Below are positions 16,213-24,000 of a DNA stretch of 64,000 nt, piece by piece. Each line of letters begins with the position of its first letter. Position 1 is the first letter of the stretch. Under the pieces are notes generated by a model. It had not been told where the DNA came from. It made no database searches and worked only from the letters and a program-made list of their open reading frames with translations. The stretch is from Halalkalibaculum roseum (lineage in GTDB: Bacteria; Bacteroidota; Rhodothermia; Balneolales; Balneolaceae): assembly GCF_011059145.1 (NCBI RefSeq), contig NZ_JAALLT010000004.1:547716-611715 (forward strand). Direction: 5' to 3'. Made by a program: the position numbers and the translations under genes.

Positions 16213-16551
16213 CTATGGAAAACTAAAACCATTTTGGGATTTCCTTCAAAGTCATTGGCGCAGCTATTCCCGTGTCGGTGAGCGGTACTATATCAGAGAT
16301 AGGTTCCTGATATTACTCTAGCCGGTAAAAAAATAAAGAATTTCTTGATGGCTACATTTAATTAATAATACACGAACTTCTCTTTTTTCACCTCCTAAAT
16401 AGTTGAAAATTATAAACCTATTTTCTCAATATTCTCTATATTGATTTATATGTAATACGGATCATTTACGCAACTATTTGCTATTCCTCTCTACCGGCTG
16501 CCGGATGTTAGTCCCCTCTTATTATTCAACCTCAAAATAAAGAGGCGTCTT
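16213..16551. other. Intergenic region before the broken lipoprotein gene
   Basis: About 340 bases with no recognisable gene or repeat. The last part is AT-rich and should hold the promoter for the lipoprotein gene at 16552, whose ribosome-binding site (AAGAGG) is at about 16539-16544. Confidence 0.5.
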
Positions 16552-17187
16552 ATGAAAGAATGTGGCATATCATGTATAAACTTATCAGTTTTATTTGTGA
16601 TCACATTTGCATTGATTGCATGTAGCGATACCGGATTGAATAGTATTAGCTCGTAAGACAACTTATCTCTCAAGGAAACCAAGCAGTTCGGATCTGAATC
16701 CGGACAACTGGTGAAACCATTCCGCGCTGATTTTTTTACAGGTGGCGGTATTCAACCCGGTCCTGAAAGCGAGGAAAAATGTGGGGATCCGCCCTTATTT
16801 TATAACGTGCAGGAAGGGTACGGTGAGGCTACACACCTGGGCCGGTTTCATATCCGAATCACCTTTTGTGTTGATGCTACCGAACTACTGGATGACGGCA
16901 TGCTTACCGAAGATGAATCGATTCCCTATTATTCCAATGAATTTACCGAGGGATATTTAATAGCAGCAAATGGTGATATATTATATGTCGATATCCCTGA
17001 AGGAAAGATTCTACCAACCAACGAACCGGGGTACGTATTTGAATTCAACGATCCCTTCGAATTTACCGGGGGCACCGGGAGGTTTGAGAATGTCACAGGT
17101 ACCGGTACCACACATAGTCTGGTAATGATGCAACCTTCTGAAAAAACAGATCATGTTTGGGAAGGCACGTTGGTCTTTTCCAGGTGA
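16552..17187 (+). pseudogene. Lipoprotein gene interrupted by an in-frame TAA
   Basis: The frame opens with a classical lipoprotein signal peptide, MKECGISCINLSVLFVITF then ALIAC with the lipobox cysteine, preceded by an AAGAGG ribosome-binding site. After 34 codons a TAA (16654-16656) interrupts it. The same frame then continues without further stops to 17187, encoding about 176 residues of a beta-rich domain with the Gly-rich segment FTGGTGRFENVTGTG seen in many small exported beta-barrel proteins. The second half has no good start (only a GTG at 16711 without a ribosome-binding site and without a signal peptide). So this is one gene with a nonsense mutation or a sequencing error at one codon. 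Confidence 0.75.
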
Positions 17188-17230
17188 CAAATATCCTTAG
17201 ATCTGCGTACTTAGGTAAAATAAACATATA

Positions 17231-17258
17231 AAAAGCCCCGGTAAACCCGGGGCTTTTT
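17231..17258. terminator. Bidirectional terminator between convergent genes
   Basis: A perfect 11-bp stem (17231-17241 with 17247-17257), GC-rich in the middle, is flanked by A-rich and T-rich ends. It serves both the lipoprotein gene on the plus strand and the secreted-protein gene on the minus strand. Confidence 0.9.
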
Positions 17259-17274
17259 TGTGTAAGTCCTCTTT

Positions 17275-18039
17275 TTAATTGGATTCTTCCACCTGGTCTG
17301 GCACTCTTTCCCAAATTGCATCGGTGTGTGCTTCAATCATGCTACCCATTCTATTCCAAAGTTCTGCATCAGAAAGGATTTCTCCCATTACAGATCCGGT
17401 GAAGTCATCCATATCATCCCATTCGCTGAATAAGTATACTCTTCCGTGATTGTAACGATCTCCGGTATTATGTCCCAGTACGACGTAACCCTTAATCAAA
17501 CCATTTTCGAGCGCCGAATCCCATAAAGGTACTTCCCTCTCACGCATGGTACTGTTCCAGGATGGCATGTTAGAAAATTTTATCTGGTAGAGAGCTTCAT
17601 AGATATATTGGGTTTCATCAACATTTTCTGCATATCTAACAAGTGCTGCATCCCATATTTGGTCTCTATGGCTTGTAAGCATGTCACCACTTTGCTCCAT
17701 CACTTCCTCCGGATAACCTGACAAATATCGATCCCAGAATTCATCATAGTTATCCCAGTCAGAGCTGCCAATAACTAAACGCCAGTTGTACTCACCCCCA
17801 GTGTTATGCATCCAGGCACTCCAACCTGTGATGATACCCTCTTCTTCCAGTTCCTGGAGTGTAGGTACGGAATGGTCCCGGTACATTTGATTCCATTCCA
17901 TCAATGATTCCCATTCAACATTGTAATCTGCTACGTAATAAACCGCAGTTGTGTCTTGATTTTGTTGCGCAAATACCGTCACCCCAAACAGAAGGAGACT
18001 TAACAATTGTACTGCTATTAGTTGTTTTTTGTTACCCAT
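17275..18039 (-). CDS. Secreted protein with two tandem ferredoxin-like (ABM/NIPSNAP-type) halves
   Basis: Specific family not recognised. The signal peptide covers residues 1 to about 25 (ending TVFAQ). The mature part is two similar halves of about 105 residues: each starts with an aromatic-rich strand (YYVADYNVEW; YEALYQIKFS), continues with W-N-x-x-(M/R) and a helix, a Gly-turn with HNTGGEYNW or HNTGDRYNH, and a strand followed by SDWDNYDEFWDRY or SEWDDMDDFTGSV. This pattern is that of a dimeric alpha-beta barrel domain duplicated inside one chain. Similar two-half proteins lie at 19757 and 35690. No catalytic residues can be named. Confidence 0.72.
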   Translation of the reverse strand: MGNKKQLIAVQLLSLLLFGVTVFAQQNQDTTAVYYVADYNVEWESLMEWNQMYRDHSVPTLQELEEEGIITGWSAWMHNTGGEYNWRLVIGSSDWDNYDEFWDRYLSGYPEEVMEQSGDMLTSHRDQIWDAALVRYAENVDETQYIYEALYQIKFSNMPSWNSTMREREVPLWDSALENGLIKGYVVLGHNTGDRYNHGRVYLFSEWDDMDDFTGSVMGEILSDAELWNRMGSMIEAHTDAIWERVPDQVEESN

Positions 18040-18421
18040 AATACATCCCTTTTTATTTAATGTTGGTGGGGTAACAGTCTAAAAGATGAATTGTTTTTCT
18101 TACCTCGAATAATTAGCAAAGGTACTGTAACCTCTTTTAATGACATTCTAAATTCAATCTAAACAAGATAATGAGTTAAGGCAAACTAGTAATGAATACA
18201 GACCTTTCATTTGCCCTTATGATTATCGTTTCAGCTTCTTAAGAATAACTCAAGGATTGGCGCGAACATCCCTAAACATATATTAATTAGGATGAAAATT
18301 ATCCTTCATAATCACAGAAAATATTCTAAATTATAAGTAGATGATGTTGAGTTAGTAGAAGGCCCGTTGGCCTGTTTGGTCTTTAAATAAAAACCACAGG
18401 CTCCAATCTCTAGAGGCATAT
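18040..18421. other. Intergenic region between divergent genes
   Basis: About 380 bases with no recognisable gene, repeat or strong hairpin. It should contain promoters for the secreted protein (minus) and the phosphatase (plus). An AGAGG ribosome-binding site lies five bases before the phosphatase ATG. Confidence 0.5.
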
Positions 18422-19744
18422 ATGACTTCTGAGTTTTCATATTCACAGGAAGTTGATGATCTCACCAATGAGATAAAGAATTTGTCTGAAGAAAATTCAA
18501 GGTTACGCAGAGCCGTTGAGGAGTTGGTAACATTGAATGAAATTGCCTTGGCTATCAGCGGCAGTATGGATAGCGAGGAGATCATGAGGATCATTATTCG
18601 CCACTCTATTCGATCCTTCGATGCCGAACAGGGGGATATCACGCTGGTTGACGAGCATGCCCACCGTCTTGGTAAAACGCTTGCCAGAAGCGCTATTGGA
18701 ACACAGGATCCGTCCCAAGTGCATCTCAACCAGAGTATCGTGGAGTGGATGAGAACCAACAAGAGCCCTCTTCTTGTAAATAATCCCGCTTCTGATAACC
18801 GCTTCTCCAATGTTGGGTGGAAAGAGTGCATCCATTCCATCATATCTGCCCCACTGCTGGTTCGCTCCCAACTCATTGGCATGATTACCATATACAATAA
18901 AAAAGGTGGAACGGGATTCACAGAAGATGACCTCAGACTACTTACCATCATTGCCTCGGAATCAGCACAAGTAGTGGAAAATGCAAGGCTCCACCATGAG
19001 GAACAGGAGCTTTCTGATATGAGAAAAGAAGTAGACCTTGCTGGTAAAATTCAGAAAAAACTCTTGCCCAAGGAACATCCTACCATAAATAACTACGGGT
19101 TGTTTGGGAGGAATATCTCGGCGCATTCCGTAGGGGGTGACTATTATGACTTTATTCAAATAGATGATAACCGATGGGCAATCTGCCTGGGGGATGTGAG
19201 CGGAAAAGGTATGCCTGCCTCGCTACTGATGTCTAACTTACAGGCAATATTAAGGGGACAAATAAACTACCTGCCAAGACCTGGTTCTTTGCTTCGTGAT
19301 GCCAATCGACAGATATTTCATTGTACCGATTGTGAAAAATTTGCCACCCTTTTCCTGGGCATTCTCGACACCGAGTCACACACGATGCGCTATTCCAATG
19401 CAGGTCATGAACATCCAATATTGATAACTCCGGATTGTACCTTTACCCGGCTTACCAACGGAGGAATTCCCCTGGGAATTTTTCAAGAACAGTTTTATGA
19501 AGAAGGATCCATAGAGTTCATGCCCGGTGATAAGCTGATCGTGTTCTCCGATGGAATTATTGACAGCCGCAACCAGGAGGACGAACCTTTTGGTTTGCAT
19601 ACCCTGAAAAAACTCTTAGTAGAGAATTCCAAAGTATCCGGTGACCAACTTATGGAAAGCATCTTTGCGGCAAGTTTAAATCACAATGCCAATCAACAGT
19701 TATTTGATGATATGACCATGATTGTACTTTCCAGAATCAATTAG
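18422..19744 (+). CDS. GAF-domain PP2C-type (SpoIIE/RsbU) serine phosphatase
   Basis: Cytoplasmic signalling phosphatase of 440 residues. A short N-terminal coiled coil (residues about 5-40) precedes a GAF domain (about 50-190), a second short helix, then a PP2C_SIG domain with metal-binding motifs GGDYYDFIQI, GDVSGKGMPASLLM and FSDGIIDSRN. Such proteins usually dephosphorylate an anti-sigma-factor antagonist in a partner-switching pathway. No anti-sigma kinase or STAS-domain partner is in the window. A double-ABM protein gene follows after 12 bases and is probably co-transcribed. Confidence 0.92.
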   Translation: MTSEFSYSQEVDDLTNEIKNLSEENSRLRRAVEELVTLNEIALAISGSMDSEEIMRIIIRHSIRSFDAEQGDITLVDEHAHRLGKTLARSAIGTQDPSQVHLNQSIVEWMRTNKSPLLVNNPASDNRFSNVGWKECIHSIISAPLLVRSQLIGMITIYNKKGGTGFTEDDLRLLTIIASESAQVVENARLHHEEQELSDMRKEVDLAGKIQKKLLPKEHPTINNYGLFGRNISAHSVGGDYYDFIQIDDNRWAICLGDVSGKGMPASLLMSNLQAILRGQINYLPRPGSLLRDANRQIFHCTDCEKFATLFLGILDTESHTMRYSNAGHEHPILITPDCTFTRLTNGGIPLGIFQEQFYEEGSIEFMPGDKLIVFSDGIIDSRNQEDEPFGLHTLKKLLVENSKVSGDQLMESIFAASLNHNANQQLFDDMTMIVLSRIN

Positions 19745-19756
19745 ACCTGTACTACT

Positions 19757-20512
19757 ATGCTTGTACGTTTATTAGAAACCACCTTGATACCGGGCAAACT
19801 GGAAGAATTCGAATCCGTTTATCTTCAAAACATTATACCGGTATTGCGGGAAACTCCAGGCTGCATTTTTGCCGGACTGCTTCAAAATATTTCCACACCC
19901 AACCAGGTGGTATCTTTAACGATGTGGAAAAATAGTAATCAGATTGATGCCTATGTGAAGTCGGGTGCTTTCGAAAAAAACACCGGCCTTGTCAGACCTT
20001 ATATGAAGGGAAGTTCCGAATGGAAAATTCAACTCTCAAAAGAACATAAATTAAACTATGAGCCGATTAATAATGAACCGACCATAAGAAGTTACCGGGC
20101 CAAACTGGAACCCGATTCAGTAGCCGATCAGATGACCTTCACCAGAAAATATCTCCGAATTCTTTCCCTTAGTCTTATCTCGGGAAAAAAAGAGGAATTT
20201 AATCGAATCTATTATAATGATATTCAACCGGAACTAGCCAAGGTTCCGGGTTGCCACTACGCCTTTATTATCGACAATTCAGAAAACGAAAATGAGGTAC
20301 TTTCCTTTACTATATGGAATAATTTAGAGGCGGTTGAACGATACGAAAAAAAAGGGACCTTCCGGGGCCTGTTGCAAAAAGTTCAACATACGCTTGCAGA
20401 ATTATATCAATGGAAGATGTCACTGGAAAATCAGGCCTCCGGCACCGTATCTGTAAGCAACCGAGATATTGATATCAGTAAGTTTACCCTGGTTTTCGCA
20501 ACCAAATTTTAG
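19757..20512 (+). CDS. Protein with two antibiotic-biosynthesis-monooxygenase (ABM) domains
   Basis: A 251-residue cytoplasmic protein without a signal peptide. Two similar halves (residues about 1-95 and 130-225) each follow the ABM pattern: a first strand (LVRLLETTLIPGK; YLRILSLSLISGK), E-E-F-x-x-x-Y helix, P-G-C-x-x-A strand, then the VVSLTMWKNSNQIDAYVKSG or VLSFTIWNNLEAVERYEKKG segment. ABM folds are dimeric alpha-beta barrels found in small monooxygenases and haem-degrading enzymes, and many members are non-catalytic. It lies 12 bases after the phosphatase, so a shared signalling or stress role is suggested by context only. Confidence 0.8.
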   Translation: MLVRLLETTLIPGKLEEFESVYLQNIIPVLRETPGCIFAGLLQNISTPNQVVSLTMWKNSNQIDAYVKSGAFEKNTGLVRPYMKGSSEWKIQLSKEHKLNYEPINNEPTIRSYRAKLEPDSVADQMTFTRKYLRILSLSLISGKKEEFNRIYYNDIQPELAKVPGCHYAFIIDNSENENEVLSFTIWNNLEAVERYEKKGTFRGLLQKVQHTLAELYQWKMSLENQASGTVSVSNRDIDISKFTLVFATKF

Positions 20513-20616
20513 TGATCCTTGTGTCTTTGTTTTTCATGATAATGTGCAAGTTAATAACAGGGTCTTTCTGAAATAGTATAAATTCATTCAAGAAGAGGGA
20601 ATATACAGGCAGGGGC

Positions 20617-20645
20617 TTGTCATTTTACGGTTTATGGCTATATTG
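20617..20645 (+). promoter_or_regulatory. Candidate promoter, second copy of the 13967 segment
   Basis: TTG (20617-20619), 19 bases, then TATATTG (20639-20645), the same spacing and nearly the same flanking sequence as at 13967-13995. It precedes the gene relic at 20701 and, further down, the giant kinase. Fits the Bacteroidota -33/-7 pattern; transcription from it is not shown. Confidence 0.4.
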
Positions 20646-20700
20646 TTAAAAATTCATTCATTACAAGTCTTGCTTTGAGCTGATCCTTGTATCTAACTTT

Positions 20701-20925
20701 CAAGGAATTTGGGGATTCAAGAAGTCATCCATTACCGGCGATGAAGGGAAACTGGGCGTTACCATTGGGGCTGATCCTAACCAATGATAATGTGACTGTT
20801 CTGCCGGTACGATGTCCGTTCAGCCAAAGTCGGGTAATAATGTATTTATAATGACGCATCATGGTTACTACCATGCTGATGAGAAACCATATATCACTCC
20901 ATATCCAATGAATTGTGAAGAATAA
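20701..20925 (+). pseudogene. Probable decayed coding fragment
   Basis: One frame reads coherently as protein: residues like KSSITGDEGKLGVTIGADPN up to about 20784, then TGA and TAA (20785-20790), then SAGTMSVQPKSGNNVF, THHGYYHADEKPY and a stop at 20923. An alternative frame between the two parts (NDNVTVLPV) also reads sensibly, so a frameshift is as likely as point stops. No family is recognised and no start codon or ribosome-binding site is evident. Confidence 0.3.
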
Positions 20926-21075
20926 CCGCTGCAAATATCTAGCTTTTATCATCCCCAAAATAATGTCGGCGGTTGTTTGGACATGCCTCAGACCTCAGAT
21001 CAGAGAGCAGTACATCGGTAACCGAAACAGGCCGGTTGCCATTCTGGATTACATTATACAATTGAGGATGAGCTT

Positions 21076-24000
21076 GTGAAACTGACTCAACAACAGCTTG
21101 AAGAAGCTCGATCCGTGTATGACATCTTCTGGAACAGCTACCAGGGCGGAGATCTCGATGCATTTTCCGCAACACTGGATGACAAGTTCGAGATGATCGG
21201 TACCTCCGAAACGGAACGATGCCATACAAAAGCCGGAGGTATTGCATTCTTTAAGCAGCAAATGGAAGAGCTCATCGGCAACGTCGAAATGAGAAACCGG
21301 CAAGTCAGTACCGCTGAGATTGACGGATTGGTTCAGATCATTGAACTCTGTGACATTTACACCCTCGCGGAGAACAACTGGTCGTTCTACTCAAAATTCA
21401 GAAGTTCAACTCTTTTAAGGGAAACTCCAGAAGGGTGGAAAATAGCTAGTCAGCATGGTTCCTTTCCGGACATAAGAGTTCAGGAAGGCGAAACCCTGGC
21501 GATCGACAAAATTCACCGGGAGAATCTGGAGCTCCGGGATGCCGTGAAGCGTCGCACCGCAGAACTCGAAAATAAAACCCGCGAACTTGAGATTGAAGCA
21601 GCCATAGAACGGGTTCGGGTTGAATCCATGGCCATGCAACACCCCGATGACCTCAATAGAGTGAACCGGGAATTGCTAAACCAACTCAATAATCTGCAGG
21701 TGGAAGGTCTGACAGGGGTAAGTATTTGGCTGATCGATAAGGATGGCATGGTTACTGCCTGGGATCTTTCCAGTCCGGGTAATATGGGTGATCCGAACAG
21801 CGCCACTGTTCGGTACAATCCTAATAAATATGATCTTCTGGGAGAACCCTGGAGGATGATTCAGGAATCAGGCGACGACTATTTTGTTCTGGATTATCCT
21901 GTAGAAAAGCTTGAGAAAGCCATTGACGAATGGAAAAAAGTAGATCCTTCAGTTGCAGCTGGCTTCAGGGAAGCATTGGCCAATGGAAAGCTGACTCATC
22001 AGTGGAATCCGATAGCCAGACATCCTCATGGTATATTGAGTATCGATCTGATTAGTCCACCTTCGGCAGATACCCGGGAAATTGTAATTAAAATGGCCGG
22101 AGCCTTCAGCCTAGCTTACCGGCGTTTTCTTGATCTCCAAAAAGCCGAAGCACAGGCTCGGGAGGCACAAATCATCGCTTCTATGGAGAGGGTACGAGCT
22201 GCTGCAATGGCCATGCATAATTCCTCGGAATTAAGCAGCGTACTTTCCACCCTCTTCGAACAATTTGATATCCTGGGTATAAATCCCAGCCATGCCGTTT
22301 TAACCCTGATCAATAAAGAGAAAAACACATTAACCTTCAGAACCACCGGTAAAAATGGTTACCGGGTTTTTGCTGAACAGGAAGTTGATTTAAATGTAGT
22401 AGATGACTGGGTTGACACCGCCGAAAAGTGGAAAAAAAGCACGCCAAATGCGGTCAATGTCAACGAATATCCGCCTGAAATCCTGCCGGATGTGTGGGAA
22501 GTCTATGGGGACATCATTTCTACCATACCCAAAAACGCCGTACCGGAAATTAAAGATTTTCCTGAGGGCCTCTTCATTACGGAAGGCTACTGCAAGTTCG
22601 GGTACATCGGCTTTGCCCATCATCGGGAGCCAACAGATGAAAAAAAAGATATTGTGAGGCGAATAGCTGCTGAATTTGGCACTTTATATCAACGCTTTCT
22701 TGACCTCCAAAAAGCGGAAGCACAGACGCGTGAGGCTGAAATACAATTAGCCCTGGAACGTGTACGGGCAAGAACCATGGCCATGCAGAAATCAGATGAG
22801 CTGGGGGATGTAATCGCTCTCATATCTGAACTGATGGAGTCCCTTCAAATACCAGTACATGACGGTGTTGCTCTTATAACATTCAATGAAGATTCAAAAG
22901 ATCTGAACGAGTGGATGGCCAATGAAGGGTTTGAAACGGCCACAAACTTTCACCTTCCCTATTTTGACCATCCCGTAATTTCAAACCTTTGGAAAGCCAG
23001 AGAGCAGGGCCAAAAAGAGCTTATCCAAAGATACTCAGCCGAAGAGAACCAATCTTTTCTGAATCATATTTTTCAGCATACCGATTTCCGACATACACCG
23101 GAACCGGTAAAAGAGTATTGTATTGCCGCTGAAACGTATGCCACTACTATAGCCTTTCAAAAAAATACGGCCATCTTCATAAATGATTATTCCGGAGTGT
23201 CTCTGACGGATGCGGAGATGTCTATCCTACATCGGTTTGCAAAAGAATTTGACCAGACCTACACACGCTTCCTCGACCTCCTAAAAGCCGAAGCACAGGC
23301 CCGCGAAGCTCAGATCGAGACAGCATTGGAAAGAGTACGTTCCCGATCCATGGGAATGCAGACCAGTGCAGAGCTCCAGAACGTCGTAAAGGTAATCTTC
23401 AATCAACTGGCACAATTTAATATCAATGCAGAGCATGCCGGTATCGTCGTGGATTATAAGCCCAAAAAAGACTGGAGTTTTTGGGTGGCTGAAACACAGG
23501 ATCTCCCGGCTAAAGTTACCGTTCCCTATCTGGATTCCATTTGGGATCGGCAATTCACGAAAGCAAAAAAAACCGGGACAGGATTTTTCACCACGCAGCT
23601 TAATTTTGAAGAGAAAAACAGCTTCTATAAAACGATGCTGCCCCACATTGAAGGACTTACGGAAAAGGCGACTGAATTTTATTTTAACTGCCCCGGGCTG
23701 GCTATATCTACCGCTATTGAAAAAGATATCGGGCTTTATATTGAAAACTTCACGGGCACTCCATATAACGAAGAGGAAAATGCAATCCTCAAACGTTTTG
23801 CGAAGGTATTTCAGCAAACCTACACTCGTTTCCTCGATCTGCAACGTGCCGAAGCACAGGCCCGGGAAGCCCAGATCGAGACAGCATTGGAAAGAGTACG
23901 GTCACGGTCGATGGCTATGCACCACACTTCTGAGCTGCAACAGGTGATCCATACCGTACATGAAGAGCTGCTAGGTTTAGGCATTGGTAACAATGGCGGA

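Larger units (their letters stand above)
20513..21075. other. Intergenic region with a promoter-like repeat and a gene relic
   Basis: About 560 bases without an intact gene. It holds a promoter-like segment (20617-20645) shared with the region upstream of the amine oxidase and a probable decayed coding sequence (20701-20925). The last part carries GAGG eight bases before the GTG start of the giant kinase. Confidence 0.45.

Noticed and set aside
23281-23844. 187-codon open frame on the minus strand within the giant kinase gene
   Set aside because: Antisense shadow of conserved linker and module sequence; no family resemblance and no ribosome-binding site.
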